Source: Candidatus Thorarchaeota archaeon SMTZ1-83
GTDB taxonomy: Archaea > Asgardarchaeota > Thorarchaeia > Thorarchaeales > Thorarchaeaceae
Assembly: GCA_001563325.1 (NCBI GenBank)
Contig: LRSK01000214.1
Coordinates: forward strand, 1-13,270
DNA length: 13,270 bases
Direction: 5' to 3'
In this document: positions 7,235 through 13,270 of the stretch, piece after piece
Layout of the letters: each line of letters opens with the position of its first letter
Numbering within the stretch: the stretch's first letter is position 1
Notes under the pieces: generated by a model
The model's database searches: none
Told to the model about the DNA's origin: nothing
What the model saw: only the letters and a program-made list of their open reading frames with translations
Translations under genes and position numbers: made by a program

Positions 7235-7245
7235 TATAATTAATA
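7235..7245 (-). promoter_or_regulatory. TATA-like box in a divergent intergenic region
   Basis: On the minus strand the region reads TATTAATTATA, suitably placed for transcription of the zinc-ribbon membrane protein starting near 7211. The stretch is almost palindromic, so it could also serve the plus strand. That would give the Roadblock gene at 7421 a leader of about 150 bases. No other TATA box for that gene is visible in the 224-base gap (7197-7420), which otherwise holds no RNA gene that I can see. Confidence 0.5.
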
Positions 7246-7420
7246 CACTTAACGGTTTCTTCGAGTGTGGTACGTGAATCTGTACCCGCAAGTATTGAGT
7301 GAATCATTGGCACCAATGCGAAACACTCCATCGTGCAACCACAATGCTTTTCAGACCACATCGGATGAAAGCCAATCACAGGCAGTCAAGATTGGTCTAG
7401 AGCAAAATAGAGGTGCAGAG

Positions 7421-8410
7421 ATGAACAGCGATCTGGAACGAGCCCTGGCAAAACTGAGATTCGATGAGCAGGTGCTCGGCTACTCCTTGATGACGAAGGC
7501 CGGACGGCCATTTGTGAGCTTCTCTTTCCCTAATGAGCTCTTTCCTCGAGTTAGGGATAGTATCAATCTTTACAAAACAGATCTACGCCTCATGACAATT
7601 GACACAGATAGGGGGCTTGTGGTTCTCTCTCCGGTCGATTTGAATTGGATACTTACAGTTCTTTATGTGCCAGAGTTGCAACTTGGCCTTGCCATTGCCA
7701 AGACGAAAAATGTGCTGAGGTTGTTGGAAGGGATTGAGCTTCCGCCGCCTCCAGAGGAGTTTGAAGAATCGGCCGAATCCAATCTCAAGGTACTTGAAAG
7801 CATAGCCATGCAGGCTGCATCGACATCATCTGAGATGCCCTCGCCACAGCCAATAGTGACCGAGCCTATCATTTCTGTCGAACCTACGCCGCCGCCTATA
7901 CAAGAAGTTGTTGTCCGACCTCCAGAGGCTTTCAACGTTCAGCCCTCTACAGTCCCGAAAAGGGGTCCAGCTTATGCAGCCGCCTTGACCCTTGACTCTG
8001 ACCTGTATAAGGAAATGAAGCAGATGCATCGAAATTTCGGTTTCGATGTCCTAATGCTTGTGGATGGTTCTTTATCAGTTGCACAAGTTGCCGATTCAAT
8101 GTTTCAACCAAACGAGAGAGTAATTGATCTTCTAAAATGGGCTGCTTCGAAAAACATAGTTGGAGTTCCCTTGTGTGAAGAATCCATTGTCGTTTCTGAA
8201 GCTACAATGGGCAGATTTGTGAAGTGTCCAAAGTTTATTGGAGATTTATCGAAGATCGATGGTCGCGACGTCGAGATATTGAGGCTATGCGACGGCACTA
8301 AGACCACTGAAGAGATAGCAGAAATGGCCGGTGTTCAGAATTCCAAAGTTATTCAAATAATCGCCCGCAACAAGAAGTATGGTATCAAGATGATTGGCAA
8401 GACTATCTAG
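7421..8410 (+). CDS. Roadblock/LC7-domain protein with tandem winged-helix-like repeats (cassette B)
   Basis: A paralogue of the gene at 4500: 329 residues from ATG at 7421, chosen because AGAGGTG lies five bases upstream and the N-terminus then aligns with copy A. The open frame continues upstream to 7265 but has no credible signal there. Residues 1-105 are the Roadblock/LC7-type domain (GYSLMTKAGRPFVSFSF, VVLSPVDLNWILTVLY, LQLGLAIAKTKNVLRLL). Residues 106-185 are a long Pro/Glu/Ser linker (PPPPEEFEESAES, EPTPPPIQE). Two winged-helix-like repeats follow at about 207-248 (MLVDGSLSVAQVADSM) and 284-325 (LRLCDGTKTTEEIAEMAG). The linker differs almost completely from copy A while the flanking domains are kept, as expected for a flexible tether. 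Twenty-six bases later comes a Bet3/V4R-like gene, repeating the cassette A order. Confidence 0.87.
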   Translation: MNSDLERALAKLRFDEQVLGYSLMTKAGRPFVSFSFPNELFPRVRDSINLYKTDLRLMTIDTDRGLVVLSPVDLNWILTVLYVPELQLGLAIAKTKNVLRLLEGIELPPPPEEFEESAESNLKVLESIAMQAASTSSEMPSPQPIVTEPIISVEPTPPPIQEVVVRPPEAFNVQPSTVPKRGPAYAAALTLDSDLYKEMKQMHRNFGFDVLMLVDGSLSVAQVADSMFQPNERVIDLLKWAASKNIVGVPLCEESIVVSEATMGRFVKCPKFIGDLSKIDGRDVEILRLCDGTKTTEEIAEMAGVQNSKVIQIIARNKKYGIKMIGKTI

Positions 8411-8436
8411 AAAATCAGAATGAGGTTCCACATCAT

Positions 8437-8910
8437 ATGGCAAAGATAGAAAATCCATTGTTCGTAAGCCTTTACGCTCAGTGGGTTGACAAGGTCCTCG
8501 CTGAAACAAGCAACATAGATGAGGCTAATCAACGACTTCGTGACTTAGGCAAAGAGATGGGATCTCATCTCTATTTGACAACCGAGCTTGCATCTAGGAC
8601 AAAAGAAAGTGTGATGACACGTGAAGATGTTGGCAAGCTCATAGATAGTGTCTACAAACTACTATTTGATAGGAAGCCCACTGATGTGGATATGAAGTCC
8701 GCAAGGGGCTCAGTCAGAGTTGTTGATAAAGACTGCGTATGGTGTCAAGATGTCACATTGGAGGGAATGAGGGGATTTGGCTACTGCGAAGCATTCAGTG
8801 GCATCCTCGAGGCAATTCTTGAAATCAAGGGCGTAGATGCGAAGGTCTTCCAAGAGCTTTGCAAGGCCACTGGTGCTGACAATTGTACATGGAATGTCCG
8901 TCTAGTATAG
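8437..8910 (+). CDS. Bet3/V4R-like (TRAPP-type) protein (cassette B)
   Basis: 157 residues, paralogous to the protein at 5472. The shared C-terminal pattern is D-x-x-C-x-x-C, then M-x-G-x-x-YC-x-x-x-SG-x-x-x-A-x-x-E-x-x-G-x-x-A, then FQE-x-CKA-x-G-x-D-x-CTW. All five cysteines (100, 103, 117, 142, 150) are retained, whereas the N-terminal helical half has diverged strongly (IDEANQRLRDLGKEMGSHL at about 27-45 corresponds to copy A 39-57). The conserved half is where Bet3/V4R proteins form their central pocket. The ATG at 8437 has GAGGT ten bases upstream. It sits 26 bases after its Roadblock partner, so the pair is surely co-transcribed. Retention of cysteines alongside otherwise fast divergence suggests a structural metal site or redox role, which is inference. 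Confidence 0.82.
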   Translation: MAKIENPLFVSLYAQWVDKVLAETSNIDEANQRLRDLGKEMGSHLYLTTELASRTKESVMTREDVGKLIDSVYKLLFDRKPTDVDMKSARGSVRVVDKDCVWCQDVTLEGMRGFGYCEAFSGILEAILEIKGVDAKVFQELCKATGADNCTWNVRLV

Positions 8911-8949
8911 TGAGTCAACACAAAGCACTTAACACGCGATTCTGTTCTT

Positions 8950-8962
8950 CCTCCTTCGGAGG
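8950..8962 (+). promoter_or_regulatory. Ribosome binding site inside a short GC hairpin
   Basis: CCTCC-TTC-GGAGG forms a perfect 5-bp stem with a three-base loop. The right arm GGAGG is the ribosome site, six bases before the ATG at 8969. Folding would hide the site, so translation of the third V4R gene could be regulated. No supporting data are available beyond the sequence. Confidence 0.5.
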
Positions 8963-8968
8963 CGTATA

Positions 8969-9517
8969 ATGTCTGAACAGGAAGATGTTATTCCTTGGTG
9001 GCAAGGTCGACTCAAAGAGAGAGACCTAATGAGAGCGTTTTTCGCTAAGACATGGAATAAGCTCGGTAATCGTATTGCAGTGATGTTCCCTGACAGTGTT
9101 AAAGACCTTTACTATAGTGCTGGGCGTCTTGCTGGATTGGAGGCGCAGCGTGAGTACTTCAGAGTGGGCAAACAGAAGCCACCAGGGGATTTCAAGGGAA
9201 TTGTCGAGTTTCTCAAGATGGCACTTGGTACATTGATTGTACCATTTGGCAATGTTGAGATTGAGAATCTATACAAGCTCTTCCTAGATGAAGAAGCGAT
9301 TATTCGAATCCAAGACAATCCCTATGCATCTGGCTATGATGCTGATGAGCCATCATGCTACTTCCTCAAAGGATTCACAGAGGCAGTCATTGAGTATCTT
9401 ACAGACTACAACAGGATGGAATATGAAAAATTGCAGATTGTTGAAGAGACCTGCATGTCAGCTGGGGGAGATGCTTGCAGGTTCAAGATAACTCTCACAT
9501 ATCCTGCGCGTGGATAG
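8969..9517 (+). CDS. V4R-type protein, third copy, divergent
   Basis: 182 residues, soluble. The C-terminal half has the V4R landmarks: AIIRIQDNPYASGY (110-123), SCYFLKGFTEAVIEYL (129-144) and CMSAGGDACRFKITL (162-176), with the typical C-x-x-x-G-G-D-x-C-x-F-x-I ending. The N-terminal half is helical (SAGRLAGLEAQREYF, 50-64). Compared with the two Bet3-like copies it lacks the CxxC pair (NPYAS in its place) but keeps three cysteines (130, 162, 170) equivalent to the YC, CK and CTW positions. It starts 58 bases after cassette B, with a strong GGAGG site. It may be a third subunit of the same assembly or a separate small-molecule sensor. The family call is by pattern only. Confidence 0.78.
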   Translation: MSEQEDVIPWWQGRLKERDLMRAFFAKTWNKLGNRIAVMFPDSVKDLYYSAGRLAGLEAQREYFRVGKQKPPGDFKGIVEFLKMALGTLIVPFGNVEIENLYKLFLDEEAIIRIQDNPYASGYDADEPSCYFLKGFTEAVIEYLTDYNRMEYEKLQIVEETCMSAGGDACRFKITLTYPARG

Positions 9518-9519
9518 AT

Positions 9520-9544
9520 TGATTAATAGTACGTCCCTTAATCA
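9520..9544. repeat. AT-rich inverted repeat upstream of the regulator gene
   Basis: TGATTAA (9520-9526) and its exact reverse complement TTAATCA (9538-9544) are separated by 11 bases. They lie immediately after the stop of the V4R gene and 54 bases before the regulator start. It could be an operator (autoregulation) or a weak terminator. The AT-rich context makes chance occurrence quite possible. Confidence 0.3.
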
Positions 9545-9598
9545 TTCAAATTGCTTAATTGGCATAAACATCAATAACCAATAGGCGGAAGATGGACA

Positions 9599-10396
9599 AT
9601 GGGCTCAAAGATAGTTAGGAACTTCATAGTAGGACTGTCATTCCTTCTTCTAGCGACAAGTCTAACTGGACTAGTCCTTTCTGGGTTTGGTTCTACAAGC
9701 TCACAGCTAATTGCTCAAGAAGTTTCTGATTCTTCAGTAATGCCTGCCATAGACTTTAAGCCCAGTGTGCAATGGTTGCACAACACATCAACTATTGACT
9801 TCCATTTGAGTTCGATACTATCTGGCATAGGCACCTCTGTTGTTTCTATTGACGGGTTGTCGCGTTCAATCATACCAGGCTCCCTGTTCTTGGCATTAGG
9901 CACCATCTCACTGGAGAGAAGAGACCAAGAAAGACTTGAGAAGCTGCGAGACAGAGTAATTGATGAAATCTCCACATATCCTGGAATTCATCTCAGAGAG
10001 CTTCATCGAAACATAGGTTGCGCAATGGGTGCTCTTCAATACCATCTGAATAATCTTGAGAGTGAAGGTGTGATAATCTCTATCAGGAACGGTAATGCCA
10101 GACATCTGTTTCTTAGCGGATATTCTTCAGAAGATCAAGTATTGAGATTGACTGCATTCACCAGAAACCCAACGATACAGTCAATCCTGCAGGAGTGCGC
10201 GACCAATGGGCGAATCACTCAAGCAGAACTGAGTAGGACTCTCTCGGTTGACAAAAGCCTCGTTAGCTACTACGTGACCGGGTTAGTAGATTCCGATATC
10301 CTTCGTACAATTCGGGTCTTCGGAAGAGAGAAACCTCTGATGTTGAGCGATTGGGCCCGGAATTCGATTATCTCCTTGGGGCTACTAGTACATTAG
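9599..10396 (+). CDS. Membrane-anchored regulator with two winged helix-turn-helix domains
   Basis: 265 residues. A hydrophobic segment (9-30) is followed by about 55 residues probably outside the cell (31-88), a second, weaker hydrophobic stretch (about 89-104), then cytoplasmic DNA-binding units. The first winged helix is at about 115-175 (VIDEISTYPGIHLRELHRNIG, then ALQYHLNNLESEGVI, a classic archaeal ArsR/MarR-like pattern). The second is at about 190-255 (ITQAELSRTLSVDKSLVSYY). Archaea, including Thermoplasmata and Asgards, often carry such one-component membrane regulators; ligands are mostly unknown. The ATG at 9599 is preceded by GGCGGAAG. The ABC operon starts 99 bases downstream, making that operon the likely target. 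The second membrane pass is uncertain, so the protein could instead have a single anchor. Confidence 0.82.
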   Translation: MGSKIVRNFIVGLSFLLLATSLTGLVLSGFGSTSSQLIAQEVSDSSVMPAIDFKPSVQWLHNTSTIDFHLSSILSGIGTSVVSIDGLSRSIIPGSLFLALGTISLERRDQERLEKLRDRVIDEISTYPGIHLRELHRNIGCAMGALQYHLNNLESEGVIISIRNGNARHLFLSGYSSEDQVLRLTAFTRNPTIQSILQECATNGRITQAELSRTLSVDKSLVSYYVTGLVDSDILRTIRVFGREKPLMLSDWARNSIISLGLLVH

Positions 10397-10412
10397 TTGA
10401 GATACCTGTAGA

Positions 10413-10420
10413 TTTATCTT
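10413..10420 (+). promoter_or_regulatory. Weak TATA-like box before the ABC operon
   Basis: TTTATCTT in the 99-base gap between the regulator and the ATPase gene. Standard spacing would put the transcription start near 10445, at the left arm of the palindrome at 10442-10460. The match to the consensus is modest. Confidence 0.35.
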
Positions 10421-10441
10421 TCAACTAGAACTGACCTGAGC

Positions 10442-10460
10442 TGAGGGCAAGATGCCCTCA
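10442..10460. promoter_or_regulatory. Perfect 8-bp palindrome, candidate operator or leader hairpin
   Basis: TGAGGGCA-AGA-TGCCCTCA: two exact 8-bp arms separated by three bases, ending 35 bases before the ATPase start at 10496. The symmetry suits a dimeric winged-helix regulator, and the position near the predicted transcription start suits repression. As RNA it would form a stable hairpin at the 5' end of the message. It could also terminate the regulator transcript, though no T-run follows. Confidence 0.55.
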
Positions 10461-10495
10461 CATCTTATTGAAATGATACCTAAGAGGTGCCTGCC

Positions 10496-11245
10496 ATGTC
10501 TGATGATGATGCCTGGGTAGCTGATGACATCTATGAAACCATTGAAAGCATAGACAGTGATGGAGTTAAGTTCGCGGTACGCCTCGAAAATGTATCGCGA
10601 AGATATTCCCTTGGGAAACGAGAGATTGATGCGCTCAAAAACATCAACCTCGGAATCGGAATGGGCGAGTTTGTTGCGATCACTGGTGCTTCAGGGTCAG
10701 GCAAAACGACGCTACTCAACATCATTGGTGCAATAGACTACGCCACTGAGGGTCGCGTATTTGTGATGGATGTCCCAATCGGGGACTATGATGAATCGTT
10801 CAGGGCGACCTTTCGTCTTGCAAATACTGGTTTCATCTTTCAGAGCTACAACCTAATATCCACACTCACTGCGCTAGAGAATGTCATGTTCCCTATGCAA
10901 TTGACTGACAAAAGCTTGGATGAAATCCAAGAAGACTCACTACAGCTCTTGGAAAGAGTATGGCTTGCTGAAAGGACTGATCATCTTCCGTGGCAATTAA
11001 GCTCTGGAGAACAACAAAGAGTAGCTATTGCCAGAGCAATGGCAAATGATCCCCCTATAATCCTGGCCGATGAGCCAACTGCCAATTTGGACTCAGAGAG
11101 TGCAAAGATGGTTCGAGATCTTCTCCAATTATTGCATCAGTCTGGAAAAGCAGTAATTGCGATGACTCATGACTCTGCTATTGTTAGAACGAAAGGTGCA
11201 CGTCATCTGACTATGGCCGATGGAGTGTTGTCCTCTAATGTCTGA
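10496..11245 (+). CDS. ABC transporter ATP-binding protein, MacB/LolD type
   Basis: 249 residues, the cytoplasmic ATPase that drives the adjacent FtsX-type permease. Motifs: Walker A GASGSGKTT (64-72), Q-loop FQSYNL (115-120), signature LSSGEQQR (168-175, with Ser for the usual first Gly), Walker B IILADEPT (188-195) and the switch histidine in THD (225). The QSYNL and GEQQRVAIARA forms are typical of the MacB/LolD/FtsE-like group rather than nutrient importers. An acidic N-terminal lead of about 25 residues (SDDDAWVADDIYETIE) precedes the domain, which is unusual for this family. The ATG at 10496 is chosen because AGAGGTG sits six bases upstream; the GTG at 10487 lies within that site. The stop overlaps the permease start by eight bases, indicating translational coupling. 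Confidence 0.93.
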   Translation: MSDDDAWVADDIYETIESIDSDGVKFAVRLENVSRRYSLGKREIDALKNINLGIGMGEFVAITGASGSGKTTLLNIIGAIDYATEGRVFVMDVPIGDYDESFRATFRLANTGFIFQSYNLISTLTALENVMFPMQLTDKSLDEIQEDSLQLLERVWLAERTDHLPWQLSSGEQQRVAIARAMANDPPIILADEPTANLDSESAKMVRDLLQLLHQSGKAVIAMTHDSAIVRTKGARHLTMADGVLSSNV

Positions 11246-13088
11246 GCAAGACTATGCATCAAAGGACCTGAAGAGGCGTCCATTCAGGACCACACTGATT
11301 TTTGCTTCATTAACAACGGTAGTTGCAGCTACGACATTCCTTCTTCTATTTGGCAATGCACTACTTGATGTCACCTTCATTCTCACTTCAGGAAGTATTG
11401 CTGGTGCGTTAGCAATCTTATTTGAAACCTTCATCTGGGCAACGTTATTGCTGGCTTTGTCACTTGGAGTTGTTGTGGTTTCCAGTACCATCTCACTTGA
11501 AGTTGTGACACGACGCAAGGATATTGGACTCATGAAGTCAATCGGCACCCTGATGGACACGATTTTCGACCATTTTATGGCACAAGCCCTAATCCTCCTC
11601 GGGTCTAGTGTAATCGTCGGGATTGCCGCAGGCGCACTCCTCTATGTGTTCGGTCTGGCTTGGATGGCATCACTTGTTCCCTCCCTCAATTTCTCTTTAG
11701 AATTTCCATGGCTCCAGGTTCTGGCATACGCTGCAATCTATCTAATCATCGGATTCTTTGCAGCTCAAAAGCCAATCTATGATACTGTGCATGAATCCCC
11801 AATAGCGGCACTGAACCCAGAGGTTGGCACAAAAGTAAGAAGAGCAGGATATCTGGATAGTTTTGGCTTGCCATTTCGAATTGCCACCAAGGGGACAGGT
11901 CGAAGATTTAGGGGTTCTGGCCGTACTCTCCTCTCTCTCTTTCTAAGCATATCATTAGCATCGATGTTATGGATTGGTGGAGGAGTAGTAGAAGCAACCA
12001 CTGACGCATACATAATCAGGTCGATGGGTTCAGATGTCGTTGCGATTGGTAATCCTGACCTACTGAATCAGTATTATGATGCCTACTCTCTCAATGGTGA
12101 CACTCTGAACGAGTCTTTTGATTTCATGAACAGCACTTACATGATACCATCAAGCCTCATTGGCACAGTGACAGATCTGCCTGCCGTCACGAAGATCGAC
12201 TTACGACTGTTGCAATACGCAGACATACGTGAAGGTCCTGGAATCATATGGAATCCCACCTTTGAGCAATATGAAAGCATAGGCCAAGGCCGGCGTGGGA
12301 AAGCTTTGATTGTCGGTCTTGATTGGGACTCAACTGTGTCAAACTGGTTCTTTGAAGGCCAAGAGGTTAGCTCAAACCTTGATGTGTGGATTGGAGGGCA
12401 GATAGCAGTTACCATGTATGATGATCCACTTGTACAAAAACTAGAAGTAAGTGGCTCTTCGTTGAATGTCAGTGCCATCGCATTTGATATTCTCAATGGT
12501 GGTGATGTTGCGTTCCTGAATCTTGAGCTAATGCAGGACCTCTTTGGTGTTTCGGGAGTAAATCTAGCCCTCTTTCAACTAGAAGAATATGACCCTTCAA
12601 CTATAGCCCAGATTGAAACTCTTGCCCATGCTGAGGGCTTTGAGATTTTCCTCCAACAGGATCTGCTCGAAGAGAATCTCGATACGATAGGCGCATTTTG
12701 GCTATTGATTCAGCCATTACCAATAATGGCTCTGATAAGCGCCTTTCTTAGTCTGATGAATTACCTACTTGTTTCTGTATTTGGCAGGCTGCGTGACTAT
12801 ATTATAATGAAATCAATCGGAGCCAAGCCCTCATTTATCGCCAAGACAATAATTGCCGAGGGTGTCGATATCGGAATGAAGTCAGGAATTCCAGCTGTGT
12901 TTGTAGCCACAGTATTCAGCATTTACTTCCTAATTCCCGAAGCAGCTGTTCCTTCGCTCCTTTATCTTCCTCTTGCTATGGTAACTACTCTTGTGGCGCT
13001 TCTGGTAGTAGTGGTGATTGCTGCTGTTCCGGTTTATCTGCTATTCCAGAGCAAGTCAGAACTTCGTGTCACCGAGTTCTCAGTATAG
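11238..13088 (+). CDS. FtsX/MacB-type ABC transporter permease
   Basis: 616 residues from ATG at 11238, which overlaps the ATPase stop; an alternative ATG at 11220 is less likely. About eight membrane segments: 18-43, 54-85, 112-145, 157-175, 229-252, 485-513, 545-567 and 575-603. Two FtsX modules are recognisable from their coupling helices, RRKDIGLMKSIGTLMD (92-107) and RLRDYIIMKSIGAKPSFI (517-534). The large extracytoplasmic domain (about 253-484, rich in Asn/Asp/Ser) lies only in the second module; the first module joins segments 1 and 2 by a loop of about ten residues. Such transporters move lipids, lipoproteins or peptides, or transmit mechanical force rather than import nutrients. The substrate is unknown. 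No periplasmic partner gene is visible nearby. Confidence 0.92.
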   Translation: MSEQDYASKDLKRRPFRTTLIFASLTTVVAATTFLLLFGNALLDVTFILTSGSIAGALAILFETFIWATLLLALSLGVVVVSSTISLEVVTRRKDIGLMKSIGTLMDTIFDHFMAQALILLGSSVIVGIAAGALLYVFGLAWMASLVPSLNFSLEFPWLQVLAYAAIYLIIGFFAAQKPIYDTVHESPIAALNPEVGTKVRRAGYLDSFGLPFRIATKGTGRRFRGSGRTLLSLFLSISLASMLWIGGGVVEATTDAYIIRSMGSDVVAIGNPDLLNQYYDAYSLNGDTLNESFDFMNSTYMIPSSLIGTVTDLPAVTKIDLRLLQYADIREGPGIIWNPTFEQYESIGQGRRGKALIVGLDWDSTVSNWFFEGQEVSSNLDVWIGGQIAVTMYDDPLVQKLEVSGSSLNVSAIAFDILNGGDVAFLNLELMQDLFGVSGVNLALFQLEEYDPSTIAQIETLAHAEGFEIFLQQDLLEENLDTIGAFWLLIQPLPIMALISAFLSLMNYLLVSVFGRLRDYIIMKSIGAKPSFIAKTIIAEGVDIGMKSGIPAVFVATVFSIYFLIPEAAVPSLLYLPLAMVTTLVALLVVVVIAAVPVYLLFQSKSELRVTEFSV

Positions 13089-13136
13089 AGCAATCTTCTT
13101 TAGCACAGGACAAAGGGTGAAGGTGGTGACAGTCAG

Positions 13137-13270
13137 GTGTCCAATGGGTCTCTAGAAGAGGAATACAGCATCCACTGGATAAGTGATGTAGTTGACTCTG
13201 TATTAGAACGCGATGTTGACGAGTACTTAGTTTCAACTGGTAAAAGCATAAGTGGCAGCATTCCCATTAG
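13137..13270 (+). CDS. lysK: Probable class I lysyl-tRNA synthetase, N-terminal fragment (truncated by window edge)
   Basis: Forty-four codons are open to the right edge from GTG at 13137, with GGTGGTGA seven bases upstream and an in-frame stop at 13101. The translation contains SIHWISDVVDSVLER followed by DEYLVSTGKSISGSIPI. This parallels the class I LysRS start, where HWAD is followed after about 20 residues by a strand and a (T/S)G-x-x-x-SG-x-(I/V)-H-(I/V)-GN motif. Here the first His of that HIGH-type motif appears as Pro. The enzyme would charge tRNA-Lys in the cytoplasm. The identification rests on a short fragment; another class I synthetase-like protein is possible. Confidence 0.55.
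   Translation, partial: MSNGSLEEEYSIHWISDVVDSVLERDVDEYLVSTGKSISGSIPI

Noticed and set aside
7197..7379. N-terminal extension of the zinc-ribbon membrane protein
   Set aside because: It would span the TATA-like box; a ribosome site supports the start at 7196.
7265..7420. N-terminal extension of the cassette B Roadblock protein
   Set aside because: No paralogous sequence exists in copy A, and AGAGGTG directly precedes the ATG at 7421.
1..13270. CRISPR arrays, insertion sequences, transposases or phage genes
   Set aside because: No regularly spaced repeats, terminal inverted repeats or recognisable mobility proteins were seen.

Overview
The window reads as archaeal, most likely an Asgard archaeon, with Thorarchaeota-like lineages the best guess. 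The evidence is a eukaryote-type ribosomal protein eL13 homologue, two Roadblock/LC7-domain proteins, two small proteins with the Bet3/V4R (TRAPP-type) pattern, archaeal TATA boxes (such as TATATAAAA before the gene at 6098), and Shine-Dalgarno sites of the GGTGAT, AGAGGTG or GGAGG type. Base composition looks moderate by eye. The lineage is inferred from gene content; no search was run.

Layout. (1) 1-951, minus strand: the N-terminal 190 codons of a glutamine synthetase, running off the left edge, and a 103-residue protein of unknown function. (2) 1045-2713, plus strand: a complete DUF72/YecE protein ending in a PCNA-binding-like peptide, then two small membrane proteins. (3) 2864-5978, plus strand, closely spaced: eL13 with an extra helix-hairpin-helix tail, a PfkB-family sugar kinase, then cassette A (Roadblock multidomain protein + Bet3/V4R-like protein). 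(4) 6098-7196: two convergent polytopic membrane proteins, one with a C-terminal zinc ribbon. (5) 7421-9517, plus strand: cassette B, a second copy of the Roadblock + Bet3/V4R pair, followed by a third, more divergent V4R-type protein. (6) 9599-13088, plus strand: a membrane-anchored regulator with two winged-helix domains, then an ABC ATPase and an FtsX-type permease that overlap. (7) 13137-13270: the start of a probable class I lysyl-tRNA synthetase, cut by the right edge.

The most interesting content is the duplicated Roadblock/Bet3-like cassette. Eukaryotic TRAPP is built from Bet3-family subunits paired with longin-fold subunits, and Roadblock is a fold related to longin that in MglB and Ragulator-type proteins acts on small GTPases. 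Two paralogous pairs, each in the order Roadblock then Bet3-like, plus a third V4R protein, suggest a physically interacting complex. A GTPase-linked or membrane-tethering role is inference: no GTPase gene lies in the window. The tandem winged-helix-like repeats in the Roadblock proteins and the conserved cysteines in the Bet3-like proteins equally allow a sensory or ligand-binding role.

The right-hand ABC module resembles MacB/LolCDE-type systems. A perfect 8-bp palindrome just upstream of it, near the predicted transcription start, is a candidate operator for the neighbouring membrane-anchored regulator.
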